This document shows, in pieces, positions 46,333 to 54,617 of a DNA stretch of 64,000 nt. The position numbers and the translations under genes were made by a program. Within the stretch, counting starts at the first letter, position 1, and the number at the start of each line of letters is the position of its first letter. Origin of the DNA: CAYRVX01 sp964427875 (lineage in GTDB: Bacteria > Planctomycetota > Phycisphaerae > SM23-33); the NCBI GenBank assembly GCA_964427875.1, contig CAYRVX010000025.1, forward strand, positions 1 to 64,000, given 5' to 3'. Under the pieces are notes generated by a model. It made no database searches. It had not been told where the DNA came from and was given only the letters and a program-made list of their open reading frames with translations.

Positions 46333-46873
46333 CAGGTTCGCGCCGTACCTGGTGATCCTCTTGCTGGGATACGTGACGCACTCGACCGTGACCCAGACCG
46401 GCGGCCTCCAGATCGCGCAGGCCAAGAAGACGCCGGTGATCGGCAAGAAGATCCTGAACCCCTCGCTCATGGAGCCCCAGGGCGGCGCGAGTCCCGTGGG
46501 ACGGGACCCCTTCGAGGTCGACTGGGCGAGCTACTTGCCGCCGGAGCCGGAGACGCAGCCGGCCAGTCAGCCGGCCACGCGCCCGACCAGTCGCCCGACG
46601 ACCGCTCCGGCGAGCAAGCCGGCCGCGAGGAGGCTCCCGCCGCTGCCGAAGCGGTTTACGGCCGTCATCACGGCGCAGGACTTCCAGATGGCCATTATCG
46701 ACGACAACCTGTACCGGCCCGGCTCATTGATCGGCGGAACGGACCCCACGCGGTGCTGGCGGGTGGACACCATCGAGCACAAGCGGGTGACGCTGCGCTT
46801 CGGAAAGGTCAAACGCGCCCTGACGATATCCGAAGATGCCCCGCCCGCGGAGGTCCCGGAAGATCACCCGTGA
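46316..46873 (+). CDS. PilP/GspC-like periplasmic pilus protein
   Basis: The product has 185 residues with an N-terminal membrane anchor (~8-25), a PVGRDPFEVDW segment typical of PilP-like proteins, a Pro/Thr/Ser-rich linker with repeated QPAT/RPTS units (~80-105) and a small beta domain (~112-170). The domain resembles the PilP/GspC homology region that contacts the secretin. Sequence identity cannot be judged by eye, so the call rests on layout and on position after pilO. Confidence 0.6.
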   Translation: MLKPLDRFAPYLVILLLGYVTHSTVTQTGGLQIAQAKKTPVIGKKILNPSLMEPQGGASPVGRDPFEVDWASYLPPEPETQPASQPATRPTSRPTTAPASKPAARRLPPLPKRFTAVITAQDFQMAIIDDNLYRPGSLIGGTDPTRCWRVDTIEHKRVTLRFGKVKRALTISEDAPPAEVPEDHP

Positions 46874-46887
46874 CCGGAGATCCGAGG

Positions 46888-48618
46888 ATGAACGATTCGA
46901 TCAAGGCAGATCAGCCGCTGTTGATCCAACTGCTGCTGGACCGGGGCCTGCTGGCCGAGGAGGACCTCCGTGAGGTCCACAAGACACTGAGCCAGTCGAC
47001 CGCGCCGATCGAGATCGCGCTCTCCCAGGCGCACCTGGCCACCGAAGGAAACATCGCCCAGGCGTACGCCGATCATCTCCGCCTGCCGGTCGTCTCCGAG
47101 GACAGCCCGCTGGCCGTGACCAGGGAACTGGCCGAGCTGGTGGGCGAGAGGGTCTGTAGGGAGAAGTTCGTCGTGCCACTCTCCCGCGATGACGGAACGC
47201 TGGAGGTCGCCTTCGCCAATCCCACGGACCTGAACACGCTGGAACAGATCCAACTGCTGACCGGCCTGGTCATCAGTCCCGTGGTGGCCACGTGCGGAAT
47301 GATCGATGCCGCTCTGGGCGAGCTGTTCGGCAAGCGCGACTTCGTCAAGGAGATCACCACCGAGGCCAGGAGCTTCCAGAAGATCCCCATCGCAGAAGAC
47401 GCCGAGACGATAGAGGAGATCGTGGACCTGGACCGTCCGGTGGCCAAGGGGCGCGACGGCCACGTCATCCGCCTGGTCAACCACATCCTTTCCGGGGCGG
47501 TCAAGAACCGCGCCAGCGACATTCACATCGAGCCCTTCGAGAACAGCGTGAAGGTCCGGATGCGGATCGACGGGCGGCTCCAGGAGGTCTCCCCGCCGCC
47601 CAAGGCCATGTACATCCCCGCGATCAGCCGGCTGAAGATCCTGGCCAAGATGGACATCGCCGAGCGCCGCGTCCCCCAGGACGGCGCGATCGCACTGACC
47701 ATCGCAAACAAGCGCGTGGACCTGCGGGTCAACACCATCCCCACCGTCTACGGCGAGAAGATGGTCCTGCGGATTCTCTCCAAGGGCGCGATTCCCCTGG
47801 ACCTGACGGACTTGGGATTCGATCCGAAGCAGGGGGAGGATTTGAAGATTGCGGCCGCAAGCCCCCACGGCCTGCTGCTGGTCACCGGGCCCACGGGAAG
47901 CGGCAAGAGCACCACCCTGTACTCGGTGCTGAACCTCCTGAACAAGCCCGACGTGAACATCGTGACCGTCGAGGACCCGGTGGAATACAAGTTCGAGGGG
48001 CTCAACCAGGTGCACGTTCGCCCGCAGGTCGGGCTGACGTTCGCCTCGGCGCTGCGGGCGTTCCTGAGGCAGGACCCGGACGTCATCATGGTGGGCGAGG
48101 TCCGGGACCAGGAGACGGCCCAGATCTGCCTGCGCGCGGCATTGACCGGGCACCTGGTGCTCTCCACCCTGCACACGAACGACGCGCTGGCCGCGGTGAA
48201 CCGGCTCGTGGACATGGGCACCGAGCGGTTTCTGCTGGCCTCGGCGCTGCGGGTCCTCGAGGCCCAGCGCCTGGTCCGCAAGCTGTGCATGGAATGCAAG
48301 GAGCCCTACGCGCTGGACGCCGAGACGGCCGAGAAGTGGGGCCTCGACGTCGACCGGGAGTATTTTCGCGCGAAGGGATGTCCCGCCTGCCGCGGGACGG
48401 GCTACTCCGGCCGCGTCGGGCTCTTCGAGGTGATCCGAATCACCTCGCAGCTTCGCGACCTGATCGGGGCCGGGGCGTCGCTGCCGGAGCTTCGCAGCGC
48501 CGTGCACGGGCACGACATGAAGCTGCTGGCCGATGCCGGCCTCGATAAGGTCCGCGAGGGCATCACCAGCCTGGAGGAGGTCCTGAGCATCTGCCTGACG
48601 ATATCCGGCGAGGAGTGA
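46888..48618 (+). CDS. pilB: PilB/GspE-type extension ATPase
   Basis: The 576-residue product powers pilus polymerisation. Residues ~1-150 are the N-terminal MshEN-like domain. The catalytic core has SDIHIEPFENSVKVRMRIDG, Walker A GPTGSGKST, the Asp box VEDPVEYKFEGLNQ, Walker B DPDVIMVGEVRDQET and the His box LSTLHTNDA. A four-cysteine zinc site CMEC and CPACRGTGYSGR completes it. Start ATG 46888 follows GGAGATCCGAGG. A GTG at 46870 would add six residues. The MshEN-like N-terminus binds c-di-GMP in some homologues, but its key residues were not verified here. Confidence 0.95.
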   Translation: MNDSIKADQPLLIQLLLDRGLLAEEDLREVHKTLSQSTAPIEIALSQAHLATEGNIAQAYADHLRLPVVSEDSPLAVTRELAELVGERVCREKFVVPLSRDDGTLEVAFANPTDLNTLEQIQLLTGLVISPVVATCGMIDAALGELFGKRDFVKEITTEARSFQKIPIAEDAETIEEIVDLDRPVAKGRDGHVIRLVNHILSGAVKNRASDIHIEPFENSVKVRMRIDGRLQEVSPPPKAMYIPAISRLKILAKMDIAERRVPQDGAIALTIANKRVDLRVNTIPTVYGEKMVLRILSKGAIPLDLTDLGFDPKQGEDLKIAAASPHGLLLVTGPTGSGKSTTLYSVLNLLNKPDVNIVTVEDPVEYKFEGLNQVHVRPQVGLTFASALRAFLRQDPDVIMVGEVRDQETAQICLRAALTGHLVLSTLHTNDALAAVNRLVDMGTERFLLASALRVLEAQRLVRKLCMECKEPYALDAETAEKWGLDVDREYFRAKGCPACRGTGYSGRVGLFEVIRITSQLRDLIGAGASLPELRSAVHGHDMKLLADAGLDKVREGITSLEEVLSICLTISGEE

Positions 48619-49745
48619 CGGTGGCCGAACCCCTGACAACCCTGCCTGCGGGCCCGGGCGAGACGTGGCTTCAGCGGCACATCCGGACCTCGGCGAAGCA
48701 GCACCCCCGCATCAAGGGGGAGGACAAGCTGCGGTTCTTCCAGCAGCTCACGACTCTCTTCGCCGCCGGCACCCCGCTGCTGGAGGCGCTGCTGATCGCC
48801 TCGGCGCAGTCCCAGAGCCAGAGGATGCAGGTCGTCATCCGCACGATCGCCGACCGCGTGGCCGGGGGGCTCTCGCTGCACCAGGCCGCGGCCGACTTCC
48901 CCAAGGTCTTCGACCGCCAGTGGATCGAGGTCATCAAGACCGGAGAGGTCAGCGGGCAGCTCGGCGAGGTGCTGGCCAGCCTGACGGGCTACATCACCTC
49001 GATCCGACAGATGCGGAGCAAGCTGGTCTCGGCCATGATCTACCCCTGCATCCTGATGACGGTCGCCGTTCTGGCGATCGTCGTGATGCTCTGGAAGGTC
49101 GTGCCCACCTTCGCGGATTTCTTCAAGGAGTTCGACTCCGAGCTGCCGGCCATCACGCAGTCGGTCATCGACCTGTCCAGTTTCCTCCAGACGAACGGGC
49201 TGTTCATCCTGGGCGGGGCGGTCGCGGCGATCGTCGGCATCCGCTACTACCTGAAGACCGAGGGCGGGCGGCACATCCTCTCCCAGGTGCTCCTGACGAT
49301 GCCCATGATCGGCGAATGCATGGTGCAGGTCTGCATGGAGAGGTTCGCCACGAACATGGTCCTGCTGCTACGCAGCGGCCTGCCCCTGCTGGAGGCCATC
49401 GTCTCCCTGAGAGGGGTCTTCCAGAAGAACACGGTTTATCGCGAGGCCCTGCGGCGCATCGAGCAGCGCGTCGCGGGCGGCGGCGCGCTCGCAACGGCCA
49501 TGGAAGAGTGCGCGCTGTTCACCCCCATGGTCGTCAGCATGGTCCGGGTCGGGGAGGAGTCGGGCCAGTTGGCCCCCGTCCTGGATGAGGTGGCCGGCTA
49601 CTATCGCAAGAGGGTCGAGGCCGTCGTCGAACGCCTGACGGGCATCGTCGAGCCGGTGGTCATCCTCTGCATGGGCGTGGCCGTGGCGGTGATCCTGATG
49701 TCCATATACCTCCCGATGTTCCAGATCGCCTCCGGCCCGAGATGA
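48615..49745 (+). CDS. pilC: PilC/GspF-type inner-membrane platform protein
   Basis: The product has 376 residues with two GspF domains. The first has FFQQLTTLFAAGTPLLEALL and GLSLHQAAADFPKVF then IKTGEVSGQLGEVL. The second has ERFATNMVLLLRSGLPLLEA and MVRVGEESGQLAPVLDEVA. Three transmembrane helices are placed as in the family. It converts motion of the ATPase into pilin addition. The GTG start overlaps the pilB stop (GTGA). A second GTG at 48621 is possible. Confidence 0.95.
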   Translation: MTVAEPLTTLPAGPGETWLQRHIRTSAKQHPRIKGEDKLRFFQQLTTLFAAGTPLLEALLIASAQSQSQRMQVVIRTIADRVAGGLSLHQAAADFPKVFDRQWIEVIKTGEVSGQLGEVLASLTGYITSIRQMRSKLVSAMIYPCILMTVAVLAIVVMLWKVVPTFADFFKEFDSELPAITQSVIDLSSFLQTNGLFILGGAVAAIVGIRYYLKTEGGRHILSQVLLTMPMIGECMVQVCMERFATNMVLLLRSGLPLLEAIVSLRGVFQKNTVYREALRRIEQRVAGGGALATAMEECALFTPMVVSMVRVGEESGQLAPVLDEVAGYYRKRVEAVVERLTGIVEPVVILCMGVAVAVILMSIYLPMFQIASGPR

Positions 49746-49781
49746 CGGCGGCGAGAGATCGTTGCAGGAAGGACACGAGAC

Positions 49782-50117
49782 ATGAGTGGCTCGGAGCGTC
49801 GCCAATACGAGCGCGTCCCGTTCCGGAAGGAGTTGACGATCATCGACCTGGGCACGCAGGCCCGCTACAGCGGGTTCAGCATTGATCTGAGCCTGGGCGG
49901 CATGGGCTTTTATACCGAGCACTTCTTCGAGAAGGGCGCCCCGGTCGACATCGTCGCCAGGGACAACCGCCCGGGACACGAGGCGGCCACGCGGATCACC
50001 GCGACGGTCCAATGGGCCCGGGTGGAGGGCGACGGGGCGATCATCGGCGTGCGGTTCAGCCAACGGCTCAGCCCCGACGCTCATCCGGAATTGTGTGAGC
50101 GCCTTTACAGCATGTGA
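49782..50117 (+). CDS. Single-domain PilZ protein (c-di-GMP receptor)
   Basis: The 111-residue product is one PilZ domain. The RxxxR motif lies in ERRQYERVPFRKEL and the D/NxSxxG motif in SIDLSLGGMGFY. Both c-di-GMP-binding motifs look intact. It lies between pilC and a PilZ-pseudopilin fusion, so it probably controls pilus assembly or secretion in response to c-di-GMP. The HD-GYP enzyme at 38-39 kb could set the signal level. Confidence 0.9.
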   Translation: MSGSERRQYERVPFRKELTIIDLGTQARYSGFSIDLSLGGMGFYTEHFFEKGAPVDIVARDNRPGHEAATRITATVQWARVEGDGAIIGVRFSQRLSPDAHPELCERLYSM

Positions 50118-50166
50118 CCGGGCGTCTCCGGAGGAGCTTCCGGGGCTCCCGGCAAGAGGTTCTGGT

Positions 50167-50949
50167 ATGCAGAAGCCGCGTCGGTTCGAACGCATCTACC
50201 TGGTTGCGGACGTGGAGGTCCAGCCGAACACGAAGCGCCCTCCGCGCTTTCCGGCCAGGATGTTCAACGTATCGAAGGCCGGGGCGGCGGTCTTCTCCAA
50301 GCACCACTTCGCGCCCGGCGAGATCGTCGGCGTGGAGATGAGTTTGCCCGCCGCCGCCGGCGGCCGCGCCCGGACGTTCATGGTCTACGGGATCGTCCGC
50401 CACGTAGAGGTCCAGTCGGAAGGCAACGTGCTGGGAGTCGAGTTCGTCGTCAGCGGCGACGCCGGCGACTACGAGTCCTTCGAGGACTACATGAACCAGC
50501 ACGCCGGCGCGGTGCGGGCCAACCTGCGGGGCGGCTTCACCCTCGTCGAGGTCTGCATCGCCATGACCGTCATATGCGTCCTGGTGACCATGGCCGTCCC
50601 CCTCTATACGCGGGCCGTCGAGCATGCCAGAGTCGACGTCGCCTCGGCGAAGCTCAGGACGGTCTGGTCGGCCGAAAGGGTGTACTGGCTGGAGCATCGC
50701 ACCTTCGCCACGAGCCTGCTGGACTTGCAGGGCATGGACCTGCTGGACCCGTCGCTGGCCGCAAGCCAGAGCTCCCCGAGTGCGGTCTTCGTCTACCAGG
50801 TCGTCAGCGCCGACGCGGACAGCTTCCTGGCCCGGGCCGTGAGGAACGGCAGCGGCTCCTGGGTGGGACAACTCCAGATCACCGAGTCGGGAGGCGTGAC
50901 GGGCTCGATCACCGGCCCCGGCGGCCAGGTCATCGTCCCGGCGCCATGA
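50167..50949 (+). CDS. PilZ domain fused in frame to a type IV pseudopilin
   Basis: The product has 260 residues. Residues 1-~105 are a PilZ domain with RxxxR (R5-R9) and NxSxxG (N34-G39, FNVSKAGAAV). After a short acidic linker, residues 120-143 form a prepilin signal: RGG then FTLVEVCIAMTVICVLV, with cleavage expected at G123-F124 and Glu at mature +5. A pseudopilin body follows (RTVWSAERVYWLEHRTFATS). Peptidase processing would release the cytoplasmic PilZ domain. An in-frame ATG at 50491 (Met109), with GAGGA 4 bases upstream, could alternatively give a stand-alone prepilin with a 15-residue leader. The next gene overlaps by 4 bases. Confidence 0.88.
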   Translation: MQKPRRFERIYLVADVEVQPNTKRPPRFPARMFNVSKAGAAVFSKHHFAPGEIVGVEMSLPAAAGGRARTFMVYGIVRHVEVQSEGNVLGVEFVVSGDAGDYESFEDYMNQHAGAVRANLRGGFTLVEVCIAMTVICVLVTMAVPLYTRAVEHARVDVASAKLRTVWSAERVYWLEHRTFATSLLDLQGMDLLDPSLAASQSSPSAVFVYQVVSADADSFLARAVRNGSGSWVGQLQITESGGVTGSITGPGGQVIVPAP

Positions 50950-51353
50950 AACAGGAGACCCCTGGCGTGCTGTGTGGCAGGACCATCGCGGCCCGGCGGA
51001 CGGGCGGCAGGCGAGCAGCGGCCTTCACCATCCTCGAGCTGGAGGTCTCGCTGGTGATCCTGGTGGCCGGCTTGTTCACCACCGTCGGCCTGCTGTCGGC
51101 GCAGAGCAGGCAGATGAGCCACGTGGAGTCCTGGTGCCGCCCCGCGCCGACCTACTACCTGGTCAACCATTCCAACCGATGGATGCGCAGGCTCGATGCC
51201 GCCGCCGAGGTGCACACCGAGGCCGGACAGCCCGCATGGACGCCTCCCGTTACCGGCCAGCAGGTGTACGATCTTAGCCCGACAGCCGAGGATGTGAACT
51301 ACGACAACCAGGTGGTATGGATCCAGGTGCGGCTACAGGAAGCCGACGACTGA
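50946..51353 (+). CDS. Minor pseudopilin (PilV/GspI-like) with Ala at -1
   Basis: The product has 135 residues with a long basic leader (~26 residues) and the prepilin segment AAAFTILELEVSLVILVAGL. Glu is at mature +5, but the residue before the cleavage site is Ala, not the usual Gly. The hydrophobic helix and small C-terminal domain fit a minor pseudopilin such as PilV/GspI. Its start overlaps the preceding stop, and the next gene begins 1 base after its stop. Confidence 0.75.
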   Translation: MKQETPGVLCGRTIAARRTGGRRAAAFTILELEVSLVILVAGLFTTVGLLSAQSRQMSHVESWCRPAPTYYLVNHSNRWMRRLDAAAEVHTEAGQPAWTPPVTGQQVYDLSPTAEDVNYDNQVVWIQVRLQEADD

Positions 51354-51354
51354 A

Positions 51355-51849
51355 ATGCATGGCAGAGGCACACATCAAGGCGCGGCCTTTACGCTGCTGG
51401 AGCTGCTGATCGCGTCGGTCCTGTCGATCGGCCTGACCCTCATCGCGGCCCAGTTCTGGGGGTATTTCTCCGTGAGCCTGACGGAGCTGAACGACCGGGC
51501 GCGGCTGGCCCAGGAGATGCGGCTGGCCGTGGAGGGCCTCACGCAGGACTTCGGCACGACCGTGGGGGCCAGCGTGCTGGCCGCCGACGAAGTCCTCCTG
51601 TGCCGCGACGGAGGGAACGTCCCCAACGGCTCGCCCGACTGGGTCCCCCCCGACACGCTGGTGCGCTACTCGCTGATCAGCGGCCAGCTCGTCCGCCAGG
51701 ACATGTCCTCGGGCGTCTCGCTGGCCCTCGCCGACAACGTCTCGGCCTTCGCCGTGCAGGACGTCACGCCCTCGGTCCTGCGAATGGACATCACGGTTCA
51801 GCGCGGCGACATATCCAGGCAGGTCAGCCTGCTGTGGAGCAGACCATGA
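51355..51849 (+). CDS. Minor pseudopilin (PilW/GspJ-like)
   Basis: The product has 164 residues with leader HGRGTHQGAA and mature start FTLLELLIASVLSIGLTLIA (Glu at +5). Again Ala precedes the cleavage position. The C-terminal part (RLAQEMRLAVEGLTQDFGTT) resembles PilW/GspJ proteins that form the pilus tip complex. It overlaps the next gene by 4 bases. Confidence 0.78.
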   Translation: MHGRGTHQGAAFTLLELLIASVLSIGLTLIAAQFWGYFSVSLTELNDRARLAQEMRLAVEGLTQDFGTTVGASVLAADEVLLCRDGGNVPNGSPDWVPPDTLVRYSLISGQLVRQDMSSGVSLALADNVSAFAVQDVTPSVLRMDITVQRGDISRQVSLLWSRP

Positions 51850-52223
51850 CCAGACCCGCCGAACGAAGAGGCCACGCCCTGATCGGCACGACGATCTTCC
51901 TCGTGCTGGCCATGCTGCTGTGGGCGGCGGTGTATCAGCAGACCGCCAGCCATCTGCGCGTCGAGAAGGCCTGCCGCGTGCACGCCGAGGGGCGTGTCGG
52001 CATCCAGCGGGCGACGGCCTGGGGCCTGTCGCTTCTGGAGACGGGCCAGCCGCCGCTGGAGTGGGGCTTTTTCTATCGCTGCCGCATGATCGTGGACGGC
52101 GAGGTCTACCTGACAACGTATATCAAGGCCGACGACGATCCCCTCGAGTATCTGGTCAGGGTGGAACGGAAGGACCCCTCCTACCACGACTACCCGCTCG
52201 CGCCGAGCAGCTTTGGTGGGTAA
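51846..52223 (+). CDS. Minor pilin-like protein (PilX/GspK-like)
   Basis: The product has 125 residues with a basic start (RPAERRGHALIG), then one hydrophobic helix (TTIFLVLAMLLWAAVYQ) and a small C-terminal domain. The canonical Glu at +5 is absent, as in GspK-type tip pseudopilins. The call rests on position as last gene of the pseudopilin run and on the helix. It could also be a PilX-like accessory protein. Confidence 0.55.
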   Translation: MTRPAERRGHALIGTTIFLVLAMLLWAAVYQQTASHLRVEKACRVHAEGRVGIQRATAWGLSLLETGQPPLEWGFFYRCRMIVDGEVYLTTYIKADDDPLEYLVRVERKDPSYHDYPLAPSSFGG

Positions 52224-52246
52224 CGGCGCCCCCGCGGGCGGGCGGC

Positions 52247-53554
52247 TCATCCCTCGCCGCGGACCGATTCGAACAGCACGTCAACGCGATAGCGGTATTC
52301 CTCCCACCCGTGCAGGAGCGGCTCGCCGTGACCCGCCTCGGGCACGAGCCATAGCGCCGCGGGCCCGCGTGCGGCCGCGCGGATGTCCTCTCCGGCTTCG
52401 GGCGGGGAGGTGGTATCGGCCAGGCCGTGGACCAGCATGACCGGCCGCGGGGCGATCCGCCCGACGCTGTGCCTTGCCCCGGCCCGGAAGAGATTGCACC
52501 CGAGCTCCGCCGAAGCGACCAGCAGCGTGGCGTTGCGGAAGCAGCGGCCGATCGGTGCGGGCAGCAGCGAGGCGATCCTTCCCAGTATCGGGTCCGTTCC
52601 CGCAAAGGCGCTGTCGAGGACGACGGCCCGGATCCGCCCGTCCCTCGCGGCTGCGTGGGCGACCGCCGCGGCCCCGTGCGAGATTCCGAAGCCGAACACG
52701 TACCGGCTCGCCGCCGGGTGGGCCTGCTTGAGGTGTCGCAGCGCGCCCAGCACGCCGGCGGCCTCGAGGACGCCGAAGCTCCGCGTGTGCCCCCCCGCGG
52801 CGCCCTCGCTGCGAAGGTCGAGGAAGAAGACGTTGTACCCGGCCTCGCGCAGCATCTGGGCGTAGGAAAGCGACGAGCTCCTCGACTGGCTCCTGCCGGG
52901 CATCAGGATCACGGTGGCGTCCGAGGCCGGGTCCGCCGAGCGAACGAACCAGCCGACCCGGTCCAGCCCGTCCGTGCCCTCGAAGCGGACCGCCTGGCAG
53001 TCCGCGGCGCACTTCGCCTGGAAGTATCGCTCCGGGTCCGTGCCGTCGGTGAGCCCGACCCAGTGTGTCATGAACGTCGCCGTCAGGTAGACCGCCGCGA
53101 AGGCCAGCACGAACAGGAGGCGAAGGACGGACTTCGGCACGTACAGCCTCCACGGTCTGCGGGCGTCGCGGCCAAGACGAAAGGCCGCCGACAGCAGGAC
53201 GTTGACGAGGTGATCGGCCAGCCCGATCACGATGTGCACCGACGCGAGGAAGAACAATGCAAGCGGCAGCTCGCGCCAGGGCAGGCCGAGCGACGGGCTG
53301 GTCTGCGACAGCGCGAGCAGATAGGCCGCGACCGATCCGGACAGCGCAACGAAGTATGCCACGTGGCGCGCCGAGATCCTCCCGAGCCATTCCCCGCGGA
53401 GCAGCACCACGTAGGCGGTGAAGATGACAGCGACGGCAAGGTGGAAGACCCCGGACGGAGAGCTGCACAGGCATGCCCCTGCGGCGAGTGTCCCCGCTGT
53501 GACCAGCGAGAAGATCGCGACGCGGGAGCGTTTCGGCAGAACAAACAAACGCAC
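52247..53554 (-). CDS. Membrane-anchored alpha/beta hydrolase
   Basis: The product has about 435 residues. The N-terminal ~170 residues contain four to five hydrophobic helices. The C-terminal ~260 residues form an alpha/beta hydrolase with nucleophile elbow GISHG (in FGFGISHGAAAV), acid region VHGLADTTSP and His in PEAGHGEPLL. The active site probably faces the periplasm. The frame extends to a GTG at 53689, but that codon lies inside the promoter at 53669-53696. GTG 53554, with GAGG 8 bases upstream, is therefore the likely start. The substrate is unknown. Confidence 0.78.
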   Translation of the reverse strand: MRLFVLPKRSRVAIFSLVTAGTLAAGACLCSSPSGVFHLAVAVIFTAYVVLLRGEWLGRISARHVAYFVALSGSVAAYLLALSQTSPSLGLPWRELPLALFFLASVHIVIGLADHLVNVLLSAAFRLGRDARRPWRLYVPKSVLRLLFVLAFAAVYLTATFMTHWVGLTDGTDPERYFQAKCAADCQAVRFEGTDGLDRVGWFVRSADPASDATVILMPGRSQSRSSSLSYAQMLREAGYNVFFLDLRSEGAAGGHTRSFGVLEAAGVLGALRHLKQAHPAASRYVFGFGISHGAAAVAHAAARDGRIRAVVLDSAFAGTDPILGRIASLLPAPIGRCFRNATLLVASAELGCNLFRAGARHSVGRIAPRPVMLVHGLADTTSPPEAGEDIRAAARGPAALWLVPEAGHGEPLLHGWEEYRYRVDVLFESVRGEG

Positions 53555-53668
53555 GGTACTTGCCTCGTGCAGCGGTTGGACCCGCCTCCTCCTGGAGTTG
53601 AATTCCTCCACTGCCTGGTTGCTCGTGCCGACACGCGCCGCCTCACCGCAGCGCCCGGCACACTCCTC

Positions 53669-53696
53669 ACTATACCACAGCCCCGCCACCTGTCAA
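53669..53696 (-). promoter_or_regulatory. Sigma-70-type promoter of the hydrolase gene
   Basis: On the minus strand TTGACA (53696-53691) is followed after 16 bases by TATAGT (53674-53669). Match is 6 of 6 and 5 of 6. It excludes the upstream GTG at 53689 as a start. Confidence 0.7.
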
Positions 53697-53712
53697 GGTG
53701 CCGAAATCCTCT

Positions 53713-53768
53713 AAAATGGGGACGCTAACCGTTTTTGCTCGGCAAAAAACGGTTAGCGTCCCCATTTT
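53713..53768. repeat. Perfect 24-bp inverted repeat with 8-base loop
   Basis: The left arm (53713-53736, AAAATGGGGACGCTAACC then GTTTTT) is the exact complement of 53745-53768. The loop is 53737-53744. Located between the hydrolase promoter and the end of rsmE, it could terminate transcription of rsmE on the minus strand. The stem length and A/T-ended arms also fit a mobile palindromic element such as a REP-type or MITE remnant. Confidence 0.75.
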
Positions 53769-53864
53769 CAGACGTCGTTTTGATGAGGCGAATTGCCGAG
53801 TCATCGGCGGCTTCGGCGGCTCCAGGAGGGCCGGCCTGTTACATGGCAAGATGACGCTCTTGAC

Positions 53865-54617
53865 TCATTCCTCCCCGTAGACGGCCACGGCGGCGGCGAG
53901 CAGGGCAATAGCGGCGGTCTCGACTCGGAGGATCGTCCGGCCGAGGCGAGCCGGGGTGAAGCCCGCCTCGACGACGTCGGCCAGCTCCGCTCGCGTCAGC
54001 CCGCCTTCCGGGCCGATCAGCAGGCAGATCTCCCGCCCGCCCGGGGCGCGGGCGAGGATCTCGGGGATCGGCCGCGAGCCGCCGTCCACCACGCCCACCA
54101 AGCCGACGTAGCCGGCCGGGTCCGTCAAGGCGTCCGTCAGGAAGTCCGCAAGCGGCAGGCCGTCCCGGATGGCCGGCAGCCAGTTCAGCCCGCTCTGCTT
54201 GGCCGCGGCAATGCAGTGGGTCAGCCAGCGCCGGCGCTTGGCGGGCGCCAGCCTGCCGGCGGCAGCGGGCCCCACCGAACGCTGGAAGGCCACCGGCTGA
54301 AGCGACGCCGCCGCCAGCTCGGTGGCCTTCTCCAGGAGCCAGTCCAGCCGCTTGCCCTTGGGGACGGCGAAGGCCAGGTGCACCGTGGGCCCCGGCCGCG
54401 GGCCCAGATCCTCGCGGGCATCGACCCGGACGGCCACGCCGCCGCGCCGCGCCTCCACGATGCGCCCCATGGCCAGGCCGCCTCGCCCGTCGAACAGCTC
54501 CACCTCCGCGCCGCTGGGCAGGCGCAGCACGTTCAGCGCGTGATGCGCCTCGTCAGCCGACAGGCGGACCACCTCCGGCGCCAGATCCTCAGCGAAGAAA
54601 CGCCCGCTTCTTCCCAA
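53865..54617 (-). CDS. rsmE: 16S rRNA (uracil-1498-N3)-methyltransferase RsmE
   Basis: The 250-residue SPOUT methyltransferase modifies U1498 in helix 44 of 16S rRNA. The N-terminal PUA-like part has LSADEAHHALNVLRLPSGAE. The SPOUT part has VPKGKRLDWLLEKATELAAA, the segment QSGLNWLPAI, then LLIGPEGGLTRAELADV and ARLGRTILRVETAAIALLA, the trefoil-knot SAM site. Length matches the family. The start appears to be TTG at 54617. It is preceded by a GC-rich region and followed by a perfect inverted repeat. Confidence 0.93.
   Translation of the reverse strand: MGRSGRFFAEDLAPEVVRLSADEAHHALNVLRLPSGAEVELFDGRGGLAMGRIVEARRGGVAVRVDAREDLGPRPGPTVHLAFAVPKGKRLDWLLEKATELAAASLQPVAFQRSVGPAAAGRLAPAKRRRWLTHCIAAAKQSGLNWLPAIRDGLPLADFLTDALTDPAGYVGLVGVVDGGSRPIPEILARAPGGREICLLIGPEGGLTRAELADVVEAGFTPARLGRTILRVETAAIALLAAAVAVYGEE

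Noticed and set aside
50185..50200. GGTTCGAAC as a tRNA T-loop
   Set aside because: It lies inside the PilZ coding sequence and no acceptor or anticodon stem can be drawn.
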